From positions 5,270,501-5,334,500 of the forward strand of contig NZ_WUQX01000001.1 of the NCBI RefSeq assembly GCF_009830285.1: DNA of 64,000 bases, given 5' to 3'. Shown piece after piece: positions 18,158 through 27,864 of the stretch. The stretch comes from Sporofaciens musculi. Its GTDB lineage: Bacteria > Bacillota > Clostridia > Lachnospirales > Lachnospiraceae. The number at the start of each line of letters is the position of its first letter. Positions within the stretch are counted from its first letter, which is position 1. Both the position numbers and the translations under genes were made by a program. A model generated the notes under the pieces. It worked only from the letters and a program-made list of their open reading frames with translations. It made no database searches and was not told where the DNA came from.

Positions 18158-18249
18158 ATCTATTCTACTCCTTTATCTCTGCTTTCCTTCCTCCTGCCAA
18201 CGGCCTGCCTAAAGGCACAGGGCGGGGAATGTGTATTAACATGGTTTTC

Positions 18250-18258
18250 ATTATAGCA
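18250..18258 (-). promoter_or_regulatory. Extended -10 promoter of asnS
   Basis: Minus strand TGCTATAAT. No good -35 is found at 16-18 bases. Confidence 0.6.
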
Positions 18259-18397
18259 TACTAAAACAAGTTTTAAAAGGCAGAGGTTTGGATTTTCTCC
18301 ACACTCACTTTGCCGTAATTGTATACCATGCCCCTGGGTATAAATATTTATAATTTGATGAATACTATCTTTATAAATTGGTATGGAGGAATTAAGA

Positions 18398-19705
18398 GTG
18401 GTGGAAATGTGTTCTATCTGGACTGGAAATATAAGCCTGCCCCAGTTTAAACAGCTTAATGGGAACAAAAAAACAGATGTACTAATCATCGGAGGCGGCA
18501 TGGCAGGAATCTTAAGCGCCTATTTTCTGGAAAAGGCGGGAGTTGACTATGCACTTGTGGAGGGCAGAAGAATCTGTTCAGGAATCACAGGAAACACTAC
18601 AGCGAAAATCACGGCCCAACACGGGCTAATCTATCGGAAGCTGCTGAAAAGCCTAGGGACTGAGAGAGCAAGGATGTACCTTGACGCCAATCAGGAGGCG
18701 GTCCGTAAATACGCAAGACTTTGCAGACGGCTAAACTGTGATTATGAGGAAAAGCATTCCTATGTCTATTCCCGAAATGACCGCAAAAAGCTGGAGGATG
18801 AGGCAGCAGCGCTAACTAAGCTTGGCTATAAACCAAGGCTTATTGAACAGTGCGAACTCCCCTTCCAGACCGTGGGGGCAGTAGGCTTCGCAGAGCAGGC
18901 CCAGTTCCATCCTCTGAAATTCATAAGCAGTATAGCAAAAGGTCTAAAAATATATGAAAATACATTCGTAAAGGAACTAAAAGAGGCTGCTGCCATAACA
19001 GAACATGGTGAAATCACGTTTCAGAAGCTCATCTTTGCAACACATTTTCCCATAGACAATAAGCATGGTATGTATCCTCTTAAAATGTACCAACACAGGT
19101 CTTATGTGATTGCTCTTAAGGATGGCCCTCAATTAAAAGGTATGTATATCGACGAGGCAAAGCAGGGCATGTCTTTTCGGAATTATAAGGACTATCTTCT
19201 TTTGGGGGGCGGAAGCCATAAAACCGGAGAAAAAGGCGGGAACTGGGATGAAATCCGGAATTGTGCCAGGCTATATTATCCCAATCTTGATGAAATCTAT
19301 TGCTGGGCAGCTCAGGATTGCATGACTCTGGACGCTATTCCTTATATTGGGCGATATTCCCGAAGGATGCCAAGATGCTTTGTGGCAACCGGCTTCAATA
19401 AGTGGGGAATGACCTCCTCCATGGCGGCGGCCTCTGTCCTGACAGATTTGGTTTTGGAAAAAGAGAATCCTTATGCTTTCGTTTTTAACCCGTCAAGAAA
19501 TATGATAAAACCTCAGTTGTTTGTTAATGGATATACAGCGGTCAAAAACCTGCTTACTATCTCTGAAAAACGCTGTCCCCATCTTGGATGTGCACTAAAA
19601 TGGAATAAAGCGGAACATTCCTGGGACTGTCCCTGCCACGGTTCACGGTTCGACAGCTTTGGAAAGCTTCTGGATAATCCGGCGAACGGAAATCTCAAAA
19701 GATAA
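18398..19705 (+). CDS. FAD-dependent oxidoreductase with C-terminal Rieske domain
   Basis: A 435-residue DAO-type flavoprotein fused to a Rieske [2Fe-2S] domain. The dinucleotide motif VLIIGGGMAGILSAYF has GGGMAG at 32-37. The Rieske ligands are in CPHLGC (about 391) and CPCHGSRF (about 411). It resembles YhfW-like proteins and GlpO/DadA-type oxidoreductases; the substrate is unknown. GTG at 18398 is chosen because GGAGGA ends seven bases before it. ATG 18383 would place the SD inside the gene, and ATG 18407 is too far from it. The gene stands alone, convergent with the flavodiiron gene. A redox or oxygen-defence role beside that gene is a guess. Confidence 0.87.
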   Translation: MVEMCSIWTGNISLPQFKQLNGNKKTDVLIIGGGMAGILSAYFLEKAGVDYALVEGRRICSGITGNTTAKITAQHGLIYRKLLKSLGTERARMYLDANQEAVRKYARLCRRLNCDYEEKHSYVYSRNDRKKLEDEAAALTKLGYKPRLIEQCELPFQTVGAVGFAEQAQFHPLKFISSIAKGLKIYENTFVKELKEAAAITEHGEITFQKLIFATHFPIDNKHGMYPLKMYQHRSYVIALKDGPQLKGMYIDEAKQGMSFRNYKDYLLLGGGSHKTGEKGGNWDEIRNCARLYYPNLDEIYCWAAQDCMTLDAIPYIGRYSRRMPRCFVATGFNKWGMTSSMAAASVLTDLVLEKENPYAFVFNPSRNMIKPQLFVNGYTAVKNLLTISEKRCPHLGCALKWNKAEHSWDCPCHGSRFDSFGKLLDNPANGNLKR

Positions 19706-19718
19706 TGAAACAAAGAAC

Positions 19719-19748
19719 GGCTGCCAGAAACTTAAGCTTCCGGCAGCC
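19719..19748. terminator. Bidirectional terminator
   Basis: Arms GGCTGCC/GGCAGCC with inner GAA/TTC pairs lie between two convergent genes. On the minus strand the stem is followed by T-rich GTTCTTTGTTT; the plus side has few T. Confidence 0.65.
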
Positions 19749-19790
19749 TTACAACAACGCAATACATCACTGCATTAATCAGCGATTAAC

Positions 19791-21581
19791 CTAATCAATT
19801 TTCACAAAATCTGCCGCACCATGCTTACAAAGCGGGCATACAATATCATCCGGCAGCTCGTCGCCTTCATAGACATATCCACAAACCACGCAGACGTAGC
19901 CTTTCTTGCCCTCTGTATCCGGCTTCGGCTTCACATTGCTCTGGTAATAGTTGTATGTCATAGTCTCCACATTGGTAATCACACGGGCTTCTGTGACAGT
20001 ACAGATAAACATTCCGTGGGTATCCAAATCTACATACTGCTCAACCTCCAAAGACATGAAAGAGTTGATGTATCTTGGAAGGAATACCAGACCGTTATCA
20101 GAGCGAAGCGGAGAATAACCTGCGAACTTGTCCACAGTCCGTCCACTCTGGAACCCGAAGTTCTCGAATACCTTGAAGGGCGCGTCTGTAGACAGACAGT
20201 TAATGTTCATTTTACCAGTCTGCTTGATTACATGATGAGAATAATTATCCTTATTAATGGTCACAGCAATCCGGTTCGGTGTATTCGTCACCTGCGTCAC
20301 AGTATTGACGATGAGACCGTTATCCTTCTTTCCGTCATTGGAGGTCACCACATAGAGTCCATAACCAATCTTAAAGAGTGCGGTCAGGTCATTCTTATCT
20401 GCGGTCTCATCATGCTGGGCCAGATAATTCTTGCAGAACTCATCAGCCAGAGCCTCCAACTGTGCGTTGCTCTCATCATTGAGAGCAGAATGGATATGGA
20501 CAGTGGTATCTGCAAAGGTCAGCTTCTTACAGCCCTCCAACATCTGCTTCATAGTCTTGGCGGCAAGAGGCGCCCATGAACCGTTTTCAATCAGGCCCAC
20601 AAAACGATTCTGGAAATTCCGCTCGGTCAGATGGTCAATGTACTCCCGCATGAATGGGAAAATATCTGCGTTATATGTTGTCGTTGCAAGGATTAATTTG
20701 CCGTAGCGGAATGCGTCCGCAACTGCCGCTGACATATCACAGCGGGCAAGATCATGAACAATCACGGTGGGGCAGCCTTTCCTGCGCAGCTTGTCAGCCA
20801 GCGCATCTACGGCCTTCTTCGTGTTGCCGTACACAGAAGTATAGGCGATGACGATTCCGGTTGTCTCTACATTATAAGAAGACCAGGTATTGTAGAGTCC
20901 AAGGTAATAACCAAGGTTATCCTTAAGTACAGGTCCATGCAGCGGACAAATGGTCTGAATGTCCAGTGTGGAGGCTTTCTTTAAGAGCCTTTGAACCTGC
21001 ACGCCGTATTTTCCTACAATGCCGATGTAATAGCGGCGCGCCTCGTCAGCCCATTCTTCTTCTACGTCCAGTGCGCCGAACTTACCGAAGCCATCGGCAG
21101 AGAAAAGCACCTTCTCATAGCTGTCGTAGGTAACGATGACCTCCGGCCAGTGTACCATAGGCGCTGTAACAAAAGTAAGCTCATGTTTCCCAAGAGAAAG
21201 TGTGTCGCCTTCTGCCACAATCATCTGCCTATCCTCAAAATCTGTGCCGAAAAATTGCTTCATCATAGCAAACGCCTTGGCGGAAGATACGACAGTCGTG
21301 TCCTTATATACATTCATAAAATTTGCAATATTGGCGGAATGGTCAGGCTCCATGTGCTGTACAATGAGATAGTCCGGCTTGCGTGAGCCTATGACTGATT
21401 CAATGTTATCCAGCCATTGGTGAGTAAAACGTGCGTCAACCGTGTCCATTACAGCCACTTTCTCATCCATGATCACGTAGGAATTATAGGACATGCCATT
21501 CTTTACTGCATACTGCCCCTCAAAAAGATCTACGGCATGGTCATTGACGCCGACATATTTAATATTATTTGAAATATCCAT
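19791..21581 (-). CDS. Flavodiiron protein fused to flavin reductase and rubredoxin domains
   Basis: A 596-residue FprA-family oxygen or nitric oxide reductase. The metallo-beta-lactamase-like diiron domain (about 1-245) has ligands His76, Glu78, Asp80 and His81 in HMEPDH. A flavodoxin domain follows (GIVIAYTSVYGNTKKA, about 247-395). A flavin reductase-like split-barrel domain (about 405-540) comes next. A rubredoxin domain closes the protein (CVVCGYVYEG and CPLCK, about 558-596). The last two correspond to the separate Hrb protein of Moorella, so electron donor and reductase are on one chain. It probably protects the anaerobe by reducing O2 to water. AGGAGTG lies before the ATG. Confidence 0.93.
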   Translation of the reverse strand: MDISNNIKYVGVNDHAVDLFEGQYAVKNGMSYNSYVIMDEKVAVMDTVDARFTHQWLDNIESVIGSRKPDYLIVQHMEPDHSANIANFMNVYKDTTVVSSAKAFAMMKQFFGTDFEDRQMIVAEGDTLSLGKHELTFVTAPMVHWPEVIVTYDSYEKVLFSADGFGKFGALDVEEEWADEARRYYIGIVGKYGVQVQRLLKKASTLDIQTICPLHGPVLKDNLGYYLGLYNTWSSYNVETTGIVIAYTSVYGNTKKAVDALADKLRRKGCPTVIVHDLARCDMSAAVADAFRYGKLILATTTYNADIFPFMREYIDHLTERNFQNRFVGLIENGSWAPLAAKTMKQMLEGCKKLTFADTTVHIHSALNDESNAQLEALADEFCKNYLAQHDETADKNDLTALFKIGYGLYVVTSNDGKKDNGLIVNTVTQVTNTPNRIAVTINKDNYSHHVIKQTGKMNINCLSTDAPFKVFENFGFQSGRTVDKFAGYSPLRSDNGLVFLPRYINSFMSLEVEQYVDLDTHGMFICTVTEARVITNVETMTYNYYQSNVKPKPDTEGKKGYVCVVCGYVYEGDELPDDIVCPLCKHGAADFVKID

Positions 21582-21614
21582 TGGTAATCACTCCTATTCT
21601 TTTTAATTTTGTCC

Positions 21615-21623
21615 ATTATAGCA
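21615..21623 (-). promoter_or_regulatory. Extended -10 promoter of the flavodiiron gene
   Basis: Minus strand TGCTATAAT about 35 bases before the ATG. The -35 region is poor. Confidence 0.55.
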
Positions 21624-21752
21624 TAACGAGAGATAAAAATATATGGGATTGATAAAAATTTATCTGGATATATTTCAAAAATCAACCGAAAAACTACACT
21701 AAAATTTTTCGATTTTTTCTACCAATGTGACGAATCAATTTTCAAGAAATCA

Positions 21753-21761
21753 TGATATACT
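21753..21761 (+). promoter_or_regulatory. Probable extended -10 of the alpha-galactosidase gene
   Basis: TGATATACT (TGn plus TATACT at 21756-21761), about 40 bases before the chosen start. Confidence 0.45.
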
Positions 21762-21799
21762 TTTAGAAAATGGAAATATTTAGGAGGAAAGTAGGACTT

Positions 21800-23989
21800 A
21801 TGGGAATTATTTATAATGAAGCATCAAAAACCATTACCTTACACACGAAACATTCGTCTTATCAGATGAAGATTGGCAATCTGGATTATCTTCTTCATCT
21901 TTATTACGGACCGTCTATCCGAGATGAGGATATGTCCTACCAGATTATGCAGTACGACCGAGGCTTCTCCGGCAACCCTTACGAATCCAGGGACGAGAGA
22001 ACATTTTCACTGGACGCACAGCCTCAGGAATTCAGCACACAGCAGCAGGGAGATTTTCGTACTGCCAGTATTGAAGTCGTCAACGGAGACGGCAGCTACT
22101 CTTACCATGGAAAAGCTGTTGATTATAAGATTAGCAAAGGCAAATATCAGTTGGATACACTCCCTTGCGTATTTGCCACAGAAAATGACACTGTGGATAC
22201 AGTGGAGGTCACCCTGTCAGACGAGATCAGCAATGTACAGGTGGTTCTGCTTTACAGCGTTTTTGAGGAGGCAGACATCATAACAAGAGCTGTAAAAGTA
22301 ATCAATTCCGGCAATACCCCCATTCATCTTAGGAAAATTATGTCTGTCTGCATAGACTTTTTTAACGGACTGGACTTTGACTTGGTGAGCCTTCCTGGGC
22401 GGTACGGTCAGGAGAGACAGGTGGAACGCCAGCGTATGACCCACCACATCCATACCATCGGCAGCGTGCGCGGCTCCTCAAGCCACCAGCAGAATCCCTT
22501 TGTGATTCTCTGCGACAAGAATGCTACAGAGGATTACGGTAAATGTTATGGATTTTCCCTGATGTACAGCGGCAACTTCCTTGCAGAAGCAGAGCTTGAC
22601 CAGTATGACCAGCTCAGGCTGGTGATGGGCATCCATCCCAAGCAGTTTGTTTATGAATTAAAGCCCCAGGAGGTCTTTGAAGGGCCGGAGGTTGTCATGG
22701 CATTTACCGAGCACGGATTTACAGGGCTGTCCCATCTGTACCATGATTTCTACCGAACCAACCTCTGCCAAAGCAAATTCGTACAGGAGGTTCAAAGACC
22801 GGTTCTGATTAACAGTTGGGAAGCGGCATTCATGGATTTTGACGATGTGAAGCTGGTGAAGATTGCCAAAGCCGCCAAGAACATGGGCGTTGACCTGCTG
22901 GTCATGGACGACGGCTGGTTTGGCAAACGCGACGACGATAACAGCGGTCTTGGAGACTGGTATGTGAATCAGAATAAGATTAAATGCGGTTTACATAAAC
23001 TTGTAGAGCAGATTAACGAGCTTGGCATGAAGTTCGGCATCTGGTTTGAACCAGAGATGGTGTCAGAGGACAGCGACTTATACAGGGCGCATCCAGAGTG
23101 GACCATGCAGATTCCGGGCCGCCATGCTGTTCGCAGCCGTAACCAGATGGCTCTGGATATGAGCAGGCGTGACGTGCAGGATTATCTGATTGAACAGATC
23201 AACGCCATTTTGGATGACGCTAATATCTTCTATGTAAAATGGGACATCAACCGCTCCCTTGCAGATATCTGGTCTAACCAGCTTCCCCCTGAGAGACAGG
23301 GCGAGGTCTATCACCGGTATATCCTGGGACTTTATCGGGTCATGGACAATATTATTAAGACCCATCCTGACATTCTCTTTGAGGGATGTTCAGGCGGCGG
23401 CGGTCGATACGATGCGGCAATGCTCCACTACTATCCCCAGTACTGGGTCAGCGACAACAACCACCCCATTGACCGGCTGAAGCTTCACTATGGAACCTCC
23501 TTCGTATATCCGGTATGCACTATGGGCGCGCACATTTCAGACAGCGGTAAATTCGTTCCGATTAAGACCAAGGCTGTGGTCGCCATGTGCGGAACCTTCG
23601 GATACGAGCTGGATGCGACCCACCTGTCTGAAGAAGAACAAGAAATATGTCGTGAACAGAGTGATTTATTCCGCAAATATTATCCGCTGATTATGAAGGG
23701 CGATTACTACCGTCTGACTAACCCCTTTGAGACAGGCAACATGACAGCATGGCAGCATGTGTCAAAGGACAAGTCCGAGTCCTTGCTGAGTGTTGTTGTC
23801 ACTAACCTGACCTGTAACGGACCTCAGGAATATATACGGGCAAAGGGACTGATACCCGATGCAATGTACAGCATTAACGGCAGTAGTGAGCTGCGTTCTG
23901 GTTCTGCCCTTATGAACGCCGGACTTCCGATTAATCGGGAAGTAGACGACTACAGTTCCTTCCAGTTCCATCTGAAAATGATACATTAG
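21800..23989 (+). CDS. Alpha-galactosidase, glycoside hydrolase family 36
   Basis: A 729-residue enzyme that releases alpha-linked galactose from raffinose-type sugars, melibiose or galactomannan. The nucleophile is Asp482 in FYVKWDINR and the acid/base is Asp538 in CSGGGGRYD. Other family blocks are LLVMDDGWFGKRDDD and GIWFEPEMVS. The length matches the large bacterial GH36 group I. No signal peptide is seen, so the enzyme is cytoplasmic and needs a transporter, which is not in the window. ATG 21800 is preferred because AGGAGG lies 12 bases upstream; ATG 21770 has no ribosome-binding site. Confidence 0.95.
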   Translation: MGIIYNEASKTITLHTKHSSYQMKIGNLDYLLHLYYGPSIRDEDMSYQIMQYDRGFSGNPYESRDERTFSLDAQPQEFSTQQQGDFRTASIEVVNGDGSYSYHGKAVDYKISKGKYQLDTLPCVFATENDTVDTVEVTLSDEISNVQVVLLYSVFEEADIITRAVKVINSGNTPIHLRKIMSVCIDFFNGLDFDLVSLPGRYGQERQVERQRMTHHIHTIGSVRGSSSHQQNPFVILCDKNATEDYGKCYGFSLMYSGNFLAEAELDQYDQLRLVMGIHPKQFVYELKPQEVFEGPEVVMAFTEHGFTGLSHLYHDFYRTNLCQSKFVQEVQRPVLINSWEAAFMDFDDVKLVKIAKAAKNMGVDLLVMDDGWFGKRDDDNSGLGDWYVNQNKIKCGLHKLVEQINELGMKFGIWFEPEMVSEDSDLYRAHPEWTMQIPGRHAVRSRNQMALDMSRRDVQDYLIEQINAILDDANIFYVKWDINRSLADIWSNQLPPERQGEVYHRYILGLYRVMDNIIKTHPDILFEGCSGGGGRYDAAMLHYYPQYWVSDNNHPIDRLKLHYGTSFVYPVCTMGAHISDSGKFVPIKTKAVVAMCGTFGYELDATHLSEEEQEICREQSDLFRKYYPLIMKGDYYRLTNPFETGNMTAWQHVSKDKSESLLSVVVTNLTCNGPQEYIRAKGLIPDAMYSINGSSELRSGSALMNAGLPINREVDDYSSFQFHLKMIH

Positions 23990-24027
23990 GCTAAGAATTG
24001 AGCTTTCATGCAAACTTAATTTACAAT

Positions 24028-24068
24028 AAAGAAAGAGGTTGTTTCTTATTTGAACAGCCTCTTTCTTT
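24028..24068. terminator. Strong terminator after alpha-galactosidase
   Basis: Sixteen-base stem AAAGAAAGAGGTTGTT against AACAGCCTCTTTCTTT with one G-T wobble, ending in T-rich sequence on the plus strand. The A-rich 5' arm allows it to work for the convergent ABC operon as well. Confidence 0.85.
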
Positions 24069-24104
24069 AACGTTAGCCTGCGGGCCAATGACGCGGGCTT
24101 AATC

Positions 24105-25442
24105 TTACCGCTGATTTCTCAGCATTTCTATCATTTTCTTTGGACTGGGCAGGTTTCCCTTATAAAGCGACATCATCTTATAAATCCTTCCTGCAATCAT
24201 CGTAATCACAGTCGCCGTCAATATAACGATCCCAAGGGAGCAAACCGCCTCTGGTATACTCATGACTCCAAGCAAAATCTTTGTCGGCGCAACCAGAATC
24301 GATGTAAACGGCACCCATACCTGCCATGTAACTGCATCCCAGGGTACATCTGCACCCGCTCCTCCTGCAAACATAGTCGCAAAGAAGCTAATCAGCAGCA
24401 CCATGATAAACAGCATATTCGTGCTGGACAAATCCTCCGGCTTCTCGGCAATAGCGCCGCCGATTGCCGCAAGCGAGCAGTAAAGCAAAAGTCCTGCCGC
24501 TAACATCAGAAGGGAAAGAATCACACCGGAAGCTGTAAACATTCCTGAAAATTCTCCAAACGTTTCAACCAACTGTATCAGCGCCATATCTGTCTTGGGG
24601 TTCACCATTTTGGTAAAATGGATACCAAGGGCAAATCCTCCGAACAGCCCGCCTATCCAGACAAAGATCTGAAGAATCCCGCTTGCCGCTGTTGCAAACA
24701 CCTTCCCCAGAAGCATTGCCCCTGGCTTTACAGTCACTAAGAACAAATCCATCAGCTTTGACGTTTTCTCCATAATGGCATTGTTCGCCGTACCCTGCCC
24801 ATATGCAAGAATCATAAAGTAAAGAACCATAATGTTCAGATAAGGGAGCAGCGATGCCATGACTTTTTTCGCAGACGCATATTCGTCACTCTCATCCGCA
24901 GGCGTACTGCTGTCACGCACCTGAGTCTCAATAGGCATGGTCAACTCAGCAATCTGTGTAACCTCAAGGTTCGATTTCTGAATCAGAATAGAACGGAAAG
25001 CTCCCGAAAGAAATGTCTCATAAGCATTCACATCCTTCTTATTAAGCTTCGTTTTATCCGGCAAAAGCACGTCAAGCTGATATGAGTTCTCCTGATAATC
25101 AACAACAAGCACAGCCGAATAATCATCTTCTTCTGCCTTTTTTGCGGCTTCCTCCACACTTCCTGCCATCTCGTAAGCAACATCTGTAAACCGTTCAGCG
25201 TCTACACGATTCAAAACTCCATAGTCTGTTTTTTCGTCTGTCCTGCCGTCCTGTTCAATCACATATACTTTGGCCAGCTTGCTCTCATAGGTATCGTCCT
25301 CTTTAAAATACTCGACTGCCGGCATAATGGCTGCCGGAAGAAGCAGACACAGAAAAGCAATAATAATCGTCACATTCAAATAGCCTTTTCGCTTCACATG
25401 CTGGACAAATGTAAATGAAAATATTTTTCCAAGCCCTCTCAT
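24105..25442 (-). CDS. ABC-2 type transporter permease (NatB-like), second permease
   Basis: A 445-residue membrane protein: one N-terminal helix (YLNVTIIIAFLCLLLPAAIM), a large outer domain (about 45-190), then about five further helices. This is the ABC2_membrane_3/NatB layout. The stretch YGQGTANNAIMEKTSKLMDL matches the conserved cytoplasmic helix of this family, xxEKxSKxxxxL. It is four bases after the preceding permease, with which it probably forms a heterodimer. The substrate is unknown; NatAB exports Na+, while others export peptides or drugs. Confidence 0.85.
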   Translation of the reverse strand: MRGLGKIFSFTFVQHVKRKGYLNVTIIIAFLCLLLPAAIMPAVEYFKEDDTYESKLAKVYVIEQDGRTDEKTDYGVLNRVDAERFTDVAYEMAGSVEEAAKKAEEDDYSAVLVVDYQENSYQLDVLLPDKTKLNKKDVNAYETFLSGAFRSILIQKSNLEVTQIAELTMPIETQVRDSSTPADESDEYASAKKVMASLLPYLNIMVLYFMILAYGQGTANNAIMEKTSKLMDLFLVTVKPGAMLLGKVFATAASGILQIFVWIGGLFGGFALGIHFTKMVNPKTDMALIQLVETFGEFSGMFTASGVILSLLMLAAGLLLYCSLAAIGGAIAEKPEDLSSTNMLFIMVLLISFFATMFAGGAGADVPWDAVTWQVWVPFTSILVAPTKILLGVMSIPEAVCSLGIVILTATVITMIAGRIYKMMSLYKGNLPSPKKMIEMLRNQR

Positions 25443-25445
25443 CTG

Positions 25446-26801
25446 TTATCTACCTCCTTTTGCGCCATTTTGGTGAAGCATGGAAATCCACCCTCCAAGC
25501 TTCATACGGCTTCCACGGTACATCATCAAAGCGCGGTAGATTCTTGCGCAGACATAAGCCAAGAGCAGAATCACGGCAAGCTGAAGCGCCCAGGAAAACG
25601 CCAACATTCCAAACCCAATATCACCGATAAGATAGCGCACAGGCGCACAGAACATTGAGGCAACCGGACACAGAGACACCACATATGCCAATACAGGACT
25701 ACCTGATCCAATCGTCATAATTGCCGCCATGTACCCCGCCATAACCAACAGAACAATCGTAAGGTTTGCTGGCTCTACATCCTCTGTGGAGGAGCAGCCT
25801 GTTCCAATCAGCCCGCTAAGCAGGGAAACCTGCAGATATCCAAGAAACAGCGAAACGAGCAAAATCAGCACAGTAACAGGCGAAATATTGAGTATATCTG
25901 CGGAAATACCGGATGCTGCAATCTGCTGCTGCATGACAGAGGTATCTGCAAACTGTCCAGTGACCATGTATGAAATTCCCATCACCGCTGCAAGAGAAGC
26001 AACCAGCCCAAATATATACGTCATCACGGCAAGAATTTTTCCAACAAGCAGCGCAAGTGGCTGAACGCTGACCATCAAAAGCTCTGCAAGCTTTGAAGCC
26101 TTTTCCTCTATGACTTTCTGGATAATAAAGGACGAAACAAATGTACATAATATCAAAAGAGCCACAGAATATAGAATCTGCACACCGAAACGCGCGTCAA
26201 AGTCATCTTCTTTTTCCTCAAGATACTCCGAAACGCTCTGTACATTGGTATTATATGGGCTGGTCATGACTGCAATCTGCTCTGCCTTGGCATCCTGCCC
26301 TGCATAGCGCGCCTCGTCCAGAAGTCCTGACAGCATACTCACACATGAATCTATATCTCCGTCCGGAAACTCCTTATCCTCCAGCGCATATGCGCCGATT
26401 GAAAAGCACATCTTTTCTTCATCCCTTTGAAGATGTACATAGATTTCCTCCGGTTGAAGCATAGACTCATATGTATCCTTTGACCACTCCACATTCATCA
26501 AATCTGTATCTACAAATTCTGTATTTTCAAAAATCTCATTCCTCTGAGGAACACTTTCCAACCCCAGCTCATATCCCGTATCATTCTGGACATAGACGGC
26601 AGCAATCCCCACGGCCCCAGGACTATCAGGGGACGCGGCCTTCTCCCCGCCCATCATCACAGTCATAACCGGAATACTCGCGGCTGCAATCAGGAAAAAG
26701 ATTATTAATGAAATGATATTCGCCTTTCCCTTCATCATCTGCGACAGTGTAAAGCGATATACCTTCCCTGTTCCGGTAAAATCACTTTTCCTAAGCTTCA
26801 T
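25446..26801 (-). CDS. ABC-2 type transporter permease (NatB-like), first permease
   Basis: A 451-residue membrane protein with the same plan as its neighbour: N-terminal helix (ANIISLIIFFLIAAASIPVM), outer domain, then the conserved VIEEKASKLAELLMVSVQPL helix and about five membrane helices. Three start codons lie in frame within ten bases. ATG 26801 is chosen because AGGTG stands six bases upstream. The gene overlaps the ATPase gene end by 11 bases. Confidence 0.85.
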   Translation of the reverse strand: MKLRKSDFTGTGKVYRFTLSQMMKGKANIISLIIFFLIAAASIPVMTVMMGGEKAASPDSPGAVGIAAVYVQNDTGYELGLESVPQRNEIFENTEFVDTDLMNVEWSKDTYESMLQPEEIYVHLQRDEEKMCFSIGAYALEDKEFPDGDIDSCVSMLSGLLDEARYAGQDAKAEQIAVMTSPYNTNVQSVSEYLEEKEDDFDARFGVQILYSVALLILCTFVSSFIIQKVIEEKASKLAELLMVSVQPLALLVGKILAVMTYIFGLVASLAAVMGISYMVTGQFADTSVMQQQIAASGISADILNISPVTVLILLVSLFLGYLQVSLLSGLIGTGCSSTEDVEPANLTIVLLVMAGYMAAIMTIGSGSPVLAYVVSLCPVASMFCAPVRYLIGDIGFGMLAFSWALQLAVILLLAYVCARIYRALMMYRGSRMKLGGWISMLHQNGAKGGR

Positions 26802-27756
26802 GTGCATCACCTACTTTCTCCACGAAAATCTCATGGAGAGACGGTTCGCGAAGGCTGAATGTGACCACTGTAACATTGTTCTCAATTAAGAGCCTCAAAA
26901 ACCCATTCGCCTGCTCATCTCCAGTCACTTTTATCTGATACTCACATTCTTTTGCTGAAACCAGCTTTAATCCCTGCTGTCTGATTAAGTCTGTCACATC
27001 CGTCTCTGTTTTCAAAAACAAATTAATGCGGCCATAGCTCTTTTTAATCTCATTCAAATGGCCTTGAAGAACAATCTTTGAGCGGTTCAATATAATAATG
27101 TCCGTACAGAATTCCTCCACAGTGGCCATCTGATGGCTTGACATAATGAGATATTTTCCTTTTGAAATCTCCTCCCTGATAATGCCCTTGAACAAATCTG
27201 TATTCACAGGGTCAAGACCAGAAAGGGGCTCATCCAAAATCAAGAGCTCAGGATCAGGCAAAAGAGCCGTCATAAACTGAATCTTCTGCTGATTTCCCTT
27301 TGAAAGCTGATCCGCCTTTTTTGGCGCCTGGGCTTTCGTGCGTCTGCGCTTACCTTTTCCATCGTCTGATTTCGGCGCCTGGGGATAGAGATATTCTTCA
27401 ACCTCCAGCCTCTCTGCCCAATAACGAATTCTTTTCTTCGCCTCCGCCTTCGGAATACCCCTCAGTCCGGCAAAATAGATTAACTGATCCATCAGTGTAT
27501 ACTTGGGGTACAAGCCCCGTTCCTCCGCAAGATAACCTACATTACAGGTCGCCGTATCAAGAGGCGCTCCATTAAAGAGCACCTCTCCGGTGTCCCGCGA
27601 AAGCATATTCAGCATCATACGGATTGAAGTGGTCTTTCCTGCTCCGTTTGTCCCAAGCAAGGCAAAAACACCTGGATTCTTCATCTCGAAGCTTAAATTC
27701 TCTACTACCGTCTTCTCTCCATATTTCTTTGACAAATTTTTCACTTCTAAACTCAT
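26791..27756 (-). CDS. ABC transporter ATP-binding protein (NatA-like)
   Basis: A 321-residue ATPase that powers the two downstream permeases. Walker A is GTNGAGKTT (35-43), signature LSKGN (151-155) and Walker B LLILDEP (171-177). The C-terminal region (about 225-321) is the usual NatA-type extension. Odd feature: a Lys/Arg-rich insert of about 23 residues (126-148, including GKGKRRRTKAQAPKK) sits just before the signature motif. ATG 27756 is chosen over 27762 because GGGAGA then has a seven-base spacer. No efflux substrate can be named. Confidence 0.92.
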   Translation of the reverse strand: MSLEVKNLSKKYGEKTVVENLSFEMKNPGVFALLGTNGAGKTTSIRMMLNMLSRDTGEVLFNGAPLDTATCNVGYLAEERGLYPKYTLMDQLIYFAGLRGIPKAEAKKRIRYWAERLEVEEYLYPQAPKSDDGKGKRRRTKAQAPKKADQLSKGNQQKIQFMTALLPDPELLILDEPLSGLDPVNTDLFKGIIREEISKGKYLIMSSHQMATVEEFCTDIIILNRSKIVLQGHLNEIKKSYGRINLFLKTETDVTDLIRQQGLKLVSAKECEYQIKVTGDEQANGFLRLLIENNVTVVTFSLREPSLHEIFVEKVGDAHEA

Positions 27757-27784
27757 GTGCATTTCTCCCTTCTTTGCTGCAAAC

Positions 27785-27793
27785 AGTATAGCA
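27785..27793 (-). promoter_or_regulatory. Extended -10 promoter of the ABC operon
   Basis: Minus strand TGCTATACT (TGn plus TATACT), about 30 bases before the ATPase start. Confidence 0.55.
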
Positions 27794-27864
27794 TAAAATG
27801 AGAGATTTTGTTTCGTTTTTGCGTGAAGTGTTCTATTTCCGTCACCAATGGAAGCTGATTTCTT

